Of a DNA stretch of 64,000 bases, positions 25,479-35,300 are shown in pieces; positions within the stretch are counted from its first letter, which is position 1; the number at the start of each line of letters is the position of its first letter. The stretch is from NCBI RefSeq assembly GCF_017377855.1, contig NZ_JAFREP010000046.1:1-64000 (forward strand), read 5' to 3'. A program made the position numbers and the translations under genes. This DNA comes from Acanthopleuribacter pedis (lineage in GTDB: Bacteria > Acidobacteriota > Holophagae > Acanthopleuribacterales > Acanthopleuribacteraceae). Under the pieces are notes generated by a model, which was given only the letters and a program-made list of their open reading frames with translations, ran no database searches and had not been told where the DNA came from.

Positions 25479-26756
25479 TTATTTTTTGAAGATCGAACGA
25501 CCGGCGTACACGGCACTGGCGCCGAGGGTTTCCTCGATGCGCAGCAACTGGTTGTACTTGGCAATGCGATCGGTGCGGCAGGCGGAACCGGTTTTGATTT
25601 GACCGGCGTTAACCGCCACGGCCAAGTCGGCGATGGTCACGTCTTCAGTCTCACCGGAACGGTGCGAGATGACCGTGTTAAAGCCGGCGGTTTGCGCCAT
25701 TTTGATGGCCTGCATGGTTTCGCTGAGCGTGCCGATCTGATTGAGTTTGATGAGGATGGCGTTGCCGATGCCCTCGTCGATACCGCGCTTGAGGATTTTG
25801 GGGTTGGTGACGAACAAGTCGTCGCCGACCAACTGCACGCGGTCACCGATGGTTTGCGTGAGCTTGGCCCAGCCTTCCCAATCGTTTTCGTCCATGCCGT
25901 CCTCGATGGAGCGGATGGGGTACTTGTCGCACAAGTCCTTGTAGAAGGCCACCAATTCATCGGAGGTCAGGCTGCGGCCTTCGCCTTCCAGGTGGTACTT
26001 GCCGTCCTTGTAAAACTCGGAGGAAGCCACATCCAGGGCCAAAACGAAATCCTCGCCGGCTTTGTAACCGGCTTTTTCGATGGCCTCGAGAATGAAATCC
26101 AGCGCCTGGGCGTTGGAGCTCAGGTTCGGCGCGAAACCGCCCTCGTCGCCCACCGCGGTGTTGAGGTTGTTGGCTTTGAGTACCGCTTTCAGGTGATGGA
26201 ATACCTCGGTGCCGGCCCGCAAACCCTCGGAGAAGCTGGAGGCGCCCACGGGCATCACCATGAACTCTTGGATATCCACGTTGTTGTCGGCGTGGGCACC
26301 GCCATTGAGGATGTTCATCATGGGCACGGGCAACACACAGGCGTCGATCCCACCGATGTAACGGAACAAAGGCAGGTCCAGGTCGTCGGCGGCGGCTTTG
26401 GCGGCGGCCAAGGAAACACCCAACATGGCATTGGCACCAAGGCTGCTTTTGTTGTCGGTCCCGTCCAGCAACAGCATGGCCCGGTCCACGGCGATTTGAT
26501 CGCGGGCGTCGATGCCCTCTACCGCGCGGGCGATCTTTTCGCGGATATTTTCAACCGCTTGCTCCACCGATTTGCCCATGTACTTGGCTTTATCGCCGTC
26601 ACGCAACTCAAGCGCTTCATGTTCCCCGGTCGAGGCACCGGAAGGAACGGCGGCACGGCCCATGGCCCCATTCTCCAAATATACATCCACTTCAATGGTG
26701 GGATTACCGCGAGAATCAAGAATCTGTCTTCCTACCACTTCTTCAATGAAGCTCAT
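25479..26756 (-). CDS. eno: Enolase (2-phosphoglycerate dehydratase)
   Basis: 425 residues, usual length. Interconverts 2-phosphoglycerate and phosphoenolpyruvate in glycolysis/gluconeogenesis and is often part of the RNA degradosome. Signature LIKLNQIGTLSETMQAIKMA and the active-site region (VISHRSGETEDVTIADLAV) are complete; N-terminal RQILDSRGNPTIEVD is typical. GAGGT lies about 6 bases before the ATG. Monocistronic: terminator follows, and a repeat-filled gap of over 1 kb lies upstream. Confidence 0.98.
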   Translation of the reverse strand: MSFIEEVVGRQILDSRGNPTIEVDVYLENGAMGRAAVPSGASTGEHEALELRDGDKAKYMGKSVEQAVENIREKIARAVEGIDARDQIAVDRAMLLLDGTDNKSSLGANAMLGVSLAAAKAAADDLDLPLFRYIGGIDACVLPVPMMNILNGGAHADNNVDIQEFMVMPVGASSFSEGLRAGTEVFHHLKAVLKANNLNTAVGDEGGFAPNLSSNAQALDFILEAIEKAGYKAGEDFVLALDVASSEFYKDGKYHLEGEGRSLTSDELVAFYKDLCDKYPIRSIEDGMDENDWEGWAKLTQTIGDRVQLVGDDLFVTNPKILKRGIDEGIGNAILIKLNQIGTLSETMQAIKMAQTAGFNTVISHRSGETEDVTIADLAVAVNAGQIKTGSACRTDRIAKYNQLLRIEETLGASAVYAGRSIFKK

Positions 26757-27016
26757 GTGCGACCTCGTTTTTCTATTTTTCTACAGGCAGGACCCTGGCT
26801 ACGGCCCATCCCAGCCATACACGCCTCGAATTAATCATGTTCGGCAGCATCCCCACGGGTGTGGCGGACGGAAACCGCGCGCCAAAGGCGCGATGTTCCC
26901 CCTGGCGGCATGGCAAAGAATCAGGTAAGGGTCATCTTACCTAAAAAGCCAGGCCGGTGTGGACCCGTTTTCTTGTCAGGATGCGGGTGGATGGGGCCGC
27001 GGGTTCCGTCGGGGCA

Positions 27017-27268
27017 TGGCTTGGTTCTTTTTATTTCTCAGGATGCCATGATTTTTTGAGGATGCGGCCGAGCATCCACGCCCTGTGCCAAGTCTTCCCG
27101 ACGCGGATGAAGCCGTCACTTCGAAGGCCTTACCCTGGGTTTGGCTTGGTTCTTTTTATTTCTCAGGATGCCATGATTTTTTGAGGATGCGGCCCCACGC
27201 TTTTTATCCTTTTCCGCCCAACCTCCGGTTGGTCTCGCCTTTTCCCGACGCGGATGAAGCCGTCACTT
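27017..27268 (+). repeat. Dispersed element, two forward tandem copies (125-bp period)
   Basis: The 53 bases 27017-27069 are repeated exactly at 27142-27194 (start TGGCTTGGTT, containing TATTTCTCAGGATG, end GATGCGGCC). Each is followed by a diverged stretch and then by CCCGACGCGGATGAAGCCG TCACTT at about 27098-27122 and 27246-27268. The arrangement is a tandem pair of one element of about 110 bases. The remaining gap (26757-27016) shows only fragments of similar sequence, for example GGATGCGGGTGGATG near 26979. Confidence 0.8.
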
Positions 27269-27400
27269 GGAGAGGCCCTCTCCAAAGGCCCTTTCCAGGG
27301 ACTGAATTGGCTTCGATTCTGTTTTTGGCTTCAGTTTAGAAAAAATCCCATGATGCGGGTAAACCTCAGAGCCACCGGGCATCAATGTAACCAAGCCCAT

Positions 27401-27639
27401 CGAAGCGACGGCACCATCCACGTCGGGAACCGGTTCAAAGGGCGCGGACGCCGGACCGCATCATCAAACCATCCTACGATCCTGCTAAAAAACGAAGTCC
27501 AACCCACGCCCCACGTGAGCGCTTTCGAAGCGACGGCACCATCCACGCCGGGAACCGGTTCAAAGGGCGCGGACGCCCATCCGCATCATCAAACCATCCA
27601 ACGATCCTAAGAAATAACAAAGGCCAACCCACGCCCCAC
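27401..27639 (-). repeat. Dispersed element, two reverse tandem copies (125-bp period)
   Basis: 27401-27514 and 27526-27639 are near-identical 114-base units, offset by exactly 125, starting CGAAGCGACGGCACCATCC and ending CAACCCACGCCCCAC. Reverse-complemented, they align end to end with the forward copies at 27017-27268 (GGTTGG, TATTTCTTAGGAT, GATGCGG, CCGTCGCTTCG in the same order). Gap 27269-27400 and the AT-richer stretch up to 27894 contain no gene. Confidence 0.8.
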
Positions 27640-27894
27640 AAAAAAAACCGCACCACCCAATCAAAAAAACTCATCCACCCCGATCCTCGCCAAAAATGCT
27701 AACATAAATCTCACAATTAACCGCGATGCGGCAGCTTCCGCGCGACCCACAATCCGTTGCCTTTGTTTTTCGCGCCGCTTCTTTTCCGCCGGCGAACCGT
27801 CCCGAGCCGCATCGCCTCCGATCATCCGCTACCCAACGGCCGCGTCCTTTTCCGCGCGGCCCGCCCCGCCGCCCCATTGCATCAAGGAGCATGA

Positions 27895-29421
27895 ATGGCC
27901 AAAGAAATAGAGATTAAGTTTGTGATCGACCCCGACCAGGTCGACCGCATTATCGAACACCCCATGGTTAACCGCCTCGCCCTGGGACCCCCCAAGAAAA
28001 AACACGTGGTCAGCACCTATCTTGACAGCCCCGATCTGAGCTTGCGCAACAAGGGCATCGGCTTCCGCGTCCGCAAAACCCCGGACGGCTGGGTCCAAAC
28101 GGTTAAAGCCAAAGGCAGCGGCGCGGGCAGCCTGCACCAACGCGAAGAGTTCGAATGCCCCATCGCCGACGACCAACCCGATTACGAAAAGTTGGCCGAA
28201 AGTCAATTCGCCGAGATTTTTGCCGACGCCGCCCTGCGCGACCAACTGGCACCGCTCTTTGTCACGGACTTCGAACGCACGGCCTGGTACCTGGAACTCG
28301 AGGATTTCACCACCATTGAAATGGTCCTCGACCTCGGCGAAATCCGCGCGGGCGATCAAACCGAGGCCATCCACGAGGTGGAACTCGAACTCAAAGGCGG
28401 CAATCCGGTTTCCCTGATGAAAGTCGCCATCGCCCTCGCCGAAAGTTTCCCCTGCATGGCCGAAAGCCGCAGCAAAGCCCAGCGCGCCTACAATTTATTA
28501 AAGGAACCCACCTGGAAACCGCAACGCGCCCGACCGCTGCAACTCAACGAAAAAGAAAGCTGTAGCCAAGGGTTCGCGGCCATGATCGAAAACTGCCTGG
28601 CCCAAGTACTCGCCAACGAATGCCCCGTCCTCTACGGCACCGACACCGAAGGCGTCCACCAACTCCGGGTCGGCCTGCGCCGCATGCGCTCCTGCCTCTC
28701 CCTGTTCCGCGGCTTGCTGCCGCAACGTCAGTTCCAATTCTGGCGCGACGAATTCAAATGGTTGGCCGATGAAATGGGGCCTGCCCGCGATTGGGACGTC
28801 TTTTGCGACGAATCCCTGGCGGTGATCCGTTCCTACTTCCCCGAAATGCCGCAACTCCAAGTGATTAACGAAGGCGCCGAACAACAACGCGCCGCCGGTT
28901 ACGTCAAAGCCCGCGGCGCCCTGCGCTCGCAACGCTACCTGTTACTGGTGCTGCGGCTGCGCCACTGGCTCGACCAAAGGCTGTGGCTCAACGGCTGCGA
29001 CGCGGAACAGGTCGCCGCTTGGGAACGCCCGCTGATGGACCTGGGCATCGGCATGATGAACGACGCCCACGACCGTTTCTTCAAACGCGGTAAAAAATTC
29101 GACGACCTCAGCCTGGAGCAACGCCACCGACTACGCATTCTCGGCAAACGCGCCCGCTACACCACCGAATTTTTCATGGGCCTTTACCCCAACAGCAAAA
29201 CGGTGCCCTACCGCAAGGCGCAAAAAGGGTTGCAGGACCAGTTGGGCTACCTCAACGACGCGGTGGTGGCCGACACCCTGCTGGACCAGTTGGGTCTGTC
29301 CCCACAAGACGCGGGCGCGGGTCTGATCCGCGGCTGGTTCGCCTGTAACATCGAACATCTGGTCAACGATTTCGACGACCACTGGTCGCGATTCAAAAAA
29401 ACCAAACCCTTCTGGCGCTAA
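27895..29421 (+). CDS. CYTH-CHAD domain protein (inorganic triphosphatase-like)
   Basis: 508 residues. The N-terminal CYTH domain (1-205) has the ExExK signature EIEIK at residues 4-8 and later acidic/basic tunnel residues (GFRVRKTPDGWVQTVKAKGS), as in bacterial triphosphate-tunnel enzymes that hydrolyse inorganic triphosphate. The C-terminal CHAD domain (about 215-500) has conserved His/Arg helices (GVHQLRVGLRRMRSCLSLFR; RLRILGKRARYTTEFF) that bind polyphosphate. E. coli YgiF is the nearest named comparison. SD AAGGAGC lies before the ATG. No polyphosphate kinase is nearby. Confidence 0.92.
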   Translation: MAKEIEIKFVIDPDQVDRIIEHPMVNRLALGPPKKKHVVSTYLDSPDLSLRNKGIGFRVRKTPDGWVQTVKAKGSGAGSLHQREEFECPIADDQPDYEKLAESQFAEIFADAALRDQLAPLFVTDFERTAWYLELEDFTTIEMVLDLGEIRAGDQTEAIHEVELELKGGNPVSLMKVAIALAESFPCMAESRSKAQRAYNLLKEPTWKPQRARPLQLNEKESCSQGFAAMIENCLAQVLANECPVLYGTDTEGVHQLRVGLRRMRSCLSLFRGLLPQRQFQFWRDEFKWLADEMGPARDWDVFCDESLAVIRSYFPEMPQLQVINEGAEQQRAAGYVKARGALRSQRYLLLVLRLRHWLDQRLWLNGCDAEQVAAWERPLMDLGIGMMNDAHDRFFKRGKKFDDLSLEQRHRLRILGKRARYTTEFFMGLYPNSKTVPYRKAQKGLQDQLGYLNDAVVADTLLDQLGLSPQDAGAGLIRGWFACNIEHLVNDFDDHWSRFKKTKPFWR

Positions 29422-29442
29422 GACCGATACCTCCCAGGCATT

Positions 29443-29472
29443 AAAAAACCCACGTGCGAAACGTGGGTTTTT
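29443..29472. terminator. Bidirectional terminator between convergent genes
   Basis: AAAAAACCCACGT (29443-29455) and ACGTGGGTTTTT (29461-29472) form a stem with GCGAA loop, with a T-run to the right and an A-run to the left. It serves the CYTH-CHAD gene on the plus strand and the oxygenase gene on the minus strand. Confidence 0.9.
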
Positions 29473-29495
29473 CTTTTTTGCGGAAGGATTGGGTG

Positions 29496-30440
29496 CTATT
29501 TCTTGATCAGCCCGATTTCTTCCAAGCGTTGCTGTAAGAACCGGCCGGCGGTGATCGGCGGCCACTTGGCGGGGCGTTCCTCCGTGACGAAATGATCCAT
29601 CACGGTCAGATCGCAGGCCGAGAAGGGGTGCACGAAAAACGGCATGGAGTAACGCGAGCGGTTTTCGCCCTCAACCGGGTTCACCACGCGGTGGGTGGTG
29701 GCGGGAATCACGCCGTTGGTCAGGCGGTGCAGCATGTCGCCGGAATCCACGATGATGTCGCCCTCAAGCGCGTGAACGGCTTCCCATTCGTTTTCCTGGG
29801 TGAGAATTTCCAAACCGGCACCTTGGCTTTCGATCAGCAAGGTGATCAGGTTGATGTCCTCGTGGGCGGCGGCACGAACGGCACCGGCGGGCATGCCGCC
29901 GTCAATGGGTGGGTAATGAATGGTACGCAAGATCGAATTACCGTCGGTGATCATGTCGGAAAAGATCGACTTGGGCAAACCGTAGTAATCGGCCAAGGCC
30001 TCGAGCAAGGTGGCGGCACAGTTTTCAAACTGGCGGTACAGACCGGTCACGGCCGCTTCCATGCCTTCAATTTCCACGGGCCACACGTTGTCGGGGTATT
30101 CCGCGCGCAAGGGGTGGCCCGCGGGCAATTCTTGACCGGTGTGCCAGAACTCTTTCAAATCGGGTAACTTCTGGTCTTTGGCGTGCTCACGGCCAAAGGG
30201 CGTGTAACCCCGGGCGCCGCCGGCGACTTTGTCGTACTGACACTTGACCGCCTCGGGCAGCGCAAAAAATTCACGAAACATGGCGTAGGTCTTGGCAATG
30301 ACCTCTTTATCAAGCCCATGGCCGCCGACGGTCAGAAAACCGACCTCTTCGAGCCCTTTGCCGAGGGTTTGCACAAATGCCTGCTTGGTTTGGGCGTCGC
30401 CCTCACGGTAATCGCTAAGGTTGATATGGGGAATGCTCAT
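29496..30440 (-). CDS. 2OG-Fe(II) oxygenase, isopenicillin-N-synthase-like
   Basis: 314 residues. N-terminal DIOX_N part (IPHINLSDYREGD; VGFLTVGGHGLDKEV) and a jelly-roll core with the iron triad: His and Asp of AAHEDINLITLL (about 190-193) and His of ATTHRVVNP. The Arg of NRSRYSMPFFVHP is the probable 2-oxoglutarate ligand. Such enzymes hydroxylate or desaturate small molecules; the ethylene-forming and gibberellin oxidase types share this fold. The real substrate is not visible. Transcribed alone and ends on a shared terminator with the CYTH-CHAD gene. Confidence 0.9.
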   Translation of the reverse strand: MSIPHINLSDYREGDAQTKQAFVQTLGKGLEEVGFLTVGGHGLDKEVIAKTYAMFREFFALPEAVKCQYDKVAGGARGYTPFGREHAKDQKLPDLKEFWHTGQELPAGHPLRAEYPDNVWPVEIEGMEAAVTGLYRQFENCAATLLEALADYYGLPKSIFSDMITDGNSILRTIHYPPIDGGMPAGAVRAAAHEDINLITLLIESQGAGLEILTQENEWEAVHALEGDIIVDSGDMLHRLTNGVIPATTHRVVNPVEGENRSRYSMPFFVHPFSACDLTVMDHFVTEERPAKWPPITAGRFLQQRLEEIGLIKK

Positions 30441-31145
30441 GCGCTACTTGCCTCCTGACTTTCGAATCGTGTTTCGAAAGCAACTGAATTTCATCCTCTG
30501 GGTTGCTGTAAAAAAAACCGAAATAAGGCGTGCCCCAAACGCGGCCGAAACACGGAAAACCGATGGGTCGCAAGACGGACGATGGGTCCGCCACAACCGG
30601 AACCGTGCTACGTGGGCAGGCTTCGTCCCGATGGGAACGCATGCCGCGAGGGTGCCCAAGGCGGCCGGCCCGCATTTCCTACAAGGCTTTCCGCTTCTCG
30701 CGACGAATCCTTGTGAGCAATGCGGGCTTGGCGGGATCACGCAAGGTTGCGTTAAACGCCGACACGGCGCAAATGAATGTGGCATGGAATTCGGTCCAAC
30801 CCAAACGTTGTATTATACACAGGCTAACGGTGAAAACCCACGCCGAGATCCAGGACAAGCAACAGCTTTTCACCGGCACCTACACCGCCCGACAAAAAAT
30901 CGTCACCCAGACACAAAAAACGGCGTTAAAATAGCCTTGCGGCCCGATTTCTCCGCCAGACTTCCTCGGGGACCGCCCAACAAAAAGTCATTGAACCCTT
31001 GACGCCGAGCCCATCGCGCCGCGAATGGTTGCTAAATACCGGGCCTGGTCACAAAAGTTCAGATGCTTACAGTTTCAGATATTTAGGTGATGCAACTCAC
31101 GGCTGTTTGACCCTCCCTTCTTTTAGATTAAGGGGCAGCGCACAC
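30441..31145. other. Gene-free gap upstream of the secreted locus
   Basis: About 700 bases. A plus-strand open frame (30421-31002) overlaps the oxygenase start and has no coding character (many Arg, Gly and Pro, no SD). The stretch 31020-31140 is AT-richer and probably carries the promoter of the secreted locus; the hairpin GTGA-TGCAAC-TCAC at about 31087-31100 is the only clear structure in it. Confidence 0.35.
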
Positions 31146-31213
31146 GAGTGACGGACAACGAGAACCCGAATTTTATTCGGCTATCCGTTCTCACTTTTTC
31201 GATTTTTTTATAC
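31146..31213 (+). promoter_or_regulatory. Leader hairpin with T-run, possible attenuator
   Basis: GAGAAC-CCGAA (31160-31170) pairs with TTCGG (31176-31180) and GTTCTC (31187-31192), leaving a 6-base bulge, then ACTTTTTCGATTTTTTTAT follows. ACGGA (31151-31155) can instead pair with TCCGT (31184-31188), an alternative fold. There is no plus-strand gene upstream for over 1.5 kb, so this is not the end of another transcript; it lies about 95 bases before the first gene of the secreted locus. Confidence 0.5.
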
Positions 31214-31305
31214 AAAGTTCCGTCATAAAGCCGCTTTTTTCATTTAAACCTAAACCGTTTTCCCCTAACCAGGCTTTGCCTCATTCGCCAAGGAATCCCG
31301 TTTCC

Positions 31306-32289
31306 ATGATCGCCTTATTCACGTTGGTGTTTTTCCAGGCCGGTATCGACGCCGGTCCCGCCGGCTTTTCCTGTGGTCAATCGATCACCACTCTGTCGGC
31401 AGCACCCATCGATCCGCCCGCCAACCACCGCGTCCAGTGGGTCGGCGCCCCCGAACCCGGCATCTTCTATACGGTGAACCCAACCGAAAGCACCGAGTAC
31501 CGCGTCCAACTGATCGACCTGGATTCAGACGCGGTTTACGAGGACACCACCTGGGTATTGGTCCACCCGGGCAACCCGGACATCAGCAGCGACGGCGACC
31601 TCAACGGCGACGACTGGGCCGTGTTCTACGCCAACTGGCAAAACGAAACGGCGGCGGCCGATCTGGACCCCAACAACGACGGCCGCGTCGACATTCTCGA
31701 CTGGTTTTACTTTTGCAACTTCGACGCCCGCCCCGAAAATACGCCACCCAACCTGAGCATCGGCCAAACCTCGGCGGAAACCATTCGCAACGTCAGCGCA
31801 TCGATTTCTTTTCAGATGACCGACGCGGAACAAATCCCCACCCTTACCACGGTTGACCCGCCTGCCAACGGTTCAATCATTCCCATCAACAACCAAATTC
31901 GTTATTTCCCCAACCAAGATTTTGTCGGCATTGATCGCTTTGCGGTTGCCGCCGACGACGGGTACCTCACCACGGAACCCATTAGCGTCGAGGTATCGGT
32001 GATCATTCCCGAAACCTGGGCCGACCTCAAGGCAGACATTTTCGATGTTCACTGCGAAAGCTGCCACATGGCCGCCACCGAAGGCGGCTTTTCATTAAAT
32101 ACCTATGAACTGGCACAGGCGGGCGGCAACAGCGGCCGTCCCGGATTTGTGTCAGGTGAGCCGGAACAAAGCTCGATCTACACGCGCGTCGCCGCCGACC
32201 AGATGCCGCCCCCCGACGCGGCAGCCCCGTTGAGCGAGGCGCAGAAAGAGCGCATTCGACTGTGGATTATCCGAGGCGTCTTGGAATAA
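31306..32289 (+). CDS. Secreted dockerin-like / cytochrome-domain protein
   Basis: 327 residues from the ATG at 31306 (AAGGAA upstream); a TTG ten codons earlier is also possible. N-terminal signal peptide (MIALFTLVFFQAG, 1-16). Residues about 25-90 look Ig-like. Residues about 92-140 contain two dockerin/EF-type calcium loops (DGDLNGDDW and DLDPNNDGRVDILDW). Residues about 145-235 resemble a cadherin-like bacterial Ig domain (IRYFPNQDFVGIDRFAVAA). The C-terminus (about 240-327) has one heme-binding CxxCH (CESCH) and an ADQMPPP stretch, as in planctomycete-type cytochrome C (PSCyt1) domains. First gene of a three-gene secreted locus with DUF1800 and DUF1501. Confidence 0.8.
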   Translation: MIALFTLVFFQAGIDAGPAGFSCGQSITTLSAAPIDPPANHRVQWVGAPEPGIFYTVNPTESTEYRVQLIDLDSDAVYEDTTWVLVHPGNPDISSDGDLNGDDWAVFYANWQNETAAADLDPNNDGRVDILDWFYFCNFDARPENTPPNLSIGQTSAETIRNVSASISFQMTDAEQIPTLTTVDPPANGSIIPINNQIRYFPNQDFVGIDRFAVAADDGYLTTEPISVEVSVIIPETWADLKADIFDVHCESCHMAATEGGFSLNTYELAQAGGNSGRPGFVSGEPEQSSIYTRVAADQMPPPDAAAPLSEAQKERIRLWIIRGVLE

Positions 32290-32394
32290 ACCGCGGTCGC
32301 CGTGTGTCGTCCCGATCCCGATTACGATGGAACCCAAGCGGGCACACACCTTTGACCCACTATTTTTGAGTTGGAAAAGGACTGGAGCATAAGC

Positions 32395-35300
32395 ATGAAT
32401 TTAAAACCCTGGCTCACGACCTTGTGCGTGGCGTTCGCGGCCCTTCCCATCCTGGCGCAGCCTCTACCCTGCGACCAGTTTGGCGACGGCGCTTATTGCA
32501 GCGACACACTCGCCGTATCATTTCCCATGTGGCAACAAACCGGTGCCACACCCGACGTACCCGACCTCGACGGCAACGGCACGGTGAACATCCTCGATTT
32601 CATCAACCAGATGCGCCGCGACGGCTCACTCAAGCACGGCCTGCTCGGCCAGTACTGGGGTCTTGCCGACGGCTCCGAGGACCAAAGCATCAACTGGCCC
32701 AACTTCGCCAACCCGCCCCACGATCCGGTCCTCATCCAACCCGTCCCCCAATTCGACGACACCGTGGCCTGGGACAACGTGTTCCTCAACACCACCATGC
32801 GCCGCAACTACGGCGCCCTCTACACGGGCTGGCTGTGGGTTCCCGAAACCGCGGATTATTCCATGGTCATCGAAGGCAGCCGCGGCGTTCGCCTCTACAT
32901 CAACGACATCAACGTGGCGGAAATCGATTCCTGGCCCTACCTGACCACCTACAACGCGAATTTACAGCGCGGCATGGTTGAGATCCGCATTGAGCAGTAT
33001 GCAAACGACGACCCCGGCCACCTGGCGATTTCCTGGGAGAGCACCGGCAGTGTGATCGGCGCCGGTCAAAAAACCATTACCGCCGATTACTTCTACCATC
33101 CCACGGTGCAACTGACCGAAGGCCAGCTCACCACGCCCTCGCTCCAGTTCTACCCACCCAGCGGTCAACGCGTTTCGGGTAACACCGCGCAACTGGACCT
33201 CAACGCCTTTATCGTCAGCCCCCACATCGGCGCCACCCTGTCCCTCAACGGCCAAGAAGTCCCCGTCGCAAACGGTGGTTACTACCCGCGCTTTGATCTG
33301 GCGCCCGGCCTCAACCGCTTCAGCTTCACCGTGGACGACGGCAACGGCGGCACCTACGAAACCGATTACACGGTCTACCGCGATAATGAGGTCATCACCG
33401 GCCCCGGACTTTGGGTCCACGCCTTCTCCCACGAACGCGAGCGCAGTGCCATCCCCATTCCCGAGGAACTCGGCTTGCGTCCTTGGAGCGTCACGGCCTA
33501 CAACTCGACCCAAATTTCGCGCGGCAGCGGCAACCGCACCATGATCAACGATGTGTATTTCGCCGACGACACCATTCTCGAATTGGAAGGCGTCATCGAA
33601 ATCACCAACACCGGTTATTACCGCTTCCGCATTCACAACGACGGCGCGCTTGAAATTAACGGCAAACGGGTCGCCAACATTTGGCACGATTACCCGGACC
33701 AGTGGCAAAACACCGGCATCGTTTATCTGGAAGCCGGCAACCACCACTACTTCCTGCGCACCTCCGATTCCGGTGGTTCACCGCAGATGCGCGTTTCTTG
33801 GCAGTTCGGCACCGACCCCGATTCGTTCGGCGGTTCGAGCGACGTCCCCGCCAACATTTTTGCCCACAGCCTCGCACAGTACCGCCGTCCCCCCCAACCC
33901 ACCGCCTCCTGGGGCGGTCGCTTTAACCGCTGGCCCGACGGCTTGCAGGTTGAGTTCCTGTTCCAACCCGGCTCCGTATACCAAGAGACCTCCGGGCTGG
34001 ATCACCACCTCTCACCCGATCCGCGCATTTTTGAGATCCCTACCGGCGGCATTCAGCTCCAAACCGGGACCTCTCTGTTCTCGGCTAAGGCGGGCCCCCA
34101 CGTGGTAGAAGCCCTGGCACAGAGCAACCAGTTCAGTATCGAAGTTGACTTCCTGATGGACGAAACCCCGACCAACGACGGCGTCTCCTACGATTTGATG
34201 TCGATCACCCGGGCCTCGGGCAGCAACTTGGCCAGGCTTTATTTACAAAACCGCCAAATTCGCTTCTACATGCACAACGGCATCAACACCGGACGCACCA
34301 TCTCAACCGGCAACATCATTACCGAGCCAGGCCGCTACTTCGTGACCGTTACCTACGACGGCATCAACGTGCGCCTCTACATGCGCCGCAGCTTGCAGGG
34401 CGACCGCGAGAATTTCAACTACGACCTGAGCAACTGGAGCCGCACGGCCCACATCAATGTCGGCCCGCGCTTTAGCCGCAATTCGAGCGTCAACGCGTCC
34501 GACAACGTGGAAAACCACGCGTTACCGGGCCGCATTATGTCGGCCGCGATTTACGATCTGCAAATGAGCGTGTCGCGCCAGGAACACAACATGTTCCGCA
34601 ACTTGGAAATGAACCCGACCGGTGGGGTTGCACCGCCACCCGCGGTCGTTGCCTTCCCACCGCCCGGCACCACCCCCGAGCAGTTGGACCAGGCTTACCA
34701 CGTGGCCAACCGCTTGACCTTCGGTCCCAACCCCGAGACCGTCAACGAAATCCTCACCATGGGTGTCCAGAACTGGATTGCGCGTCAGATGAACCCCGAT
34801 TCCATCGACGACAGCGCCTTGGATACCTTGTTGGCAAGTGACTTCGTCATGCCCCACCACGATTCGGACGACCTGCGCGCCTACCTGTTCCTGCGCATGG
34901 CCCACACCAAGCGTCAGTTGTTGGAAGTAATGACCCAATTCTGGGAAAACCACTTCAACACCCAGCTTGAGAAAACCGAAAACCAAACGGAGGAGCTCAA
35001 GGAAAACTACCGTTTCCGCGAGCACGCGCTGGGTAACTTTGCGGACCTGCTGCTGGCCTCGGCCTCGCACTACCCCATGACCCGCTACCTGGATAACGAC
35101 ACCAACATCGTCGGTGCGCCCAACGAAAACTACGCCCGCGAGATCATGGAACTCCATACCGTCGGCGTCAACAACGGCTACACCCACGACGACATCATCC
35201 AGGCCTCCCGCGTGTTCACCGGTTGGTCCCTGCGCTACGGCGATTTCTACTTCGACGCCGGCCTGCACGACTACGGCGCCAAAACCCTGTTCGGCGGCGA

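Noticed and set aside
30421..31002. 193-codon plus-strand frame
   Set aside because: Overlaps the start of the oxygenase gene in antisense, Arg/Pro/Gly-rich, no SD, no signal or domain.
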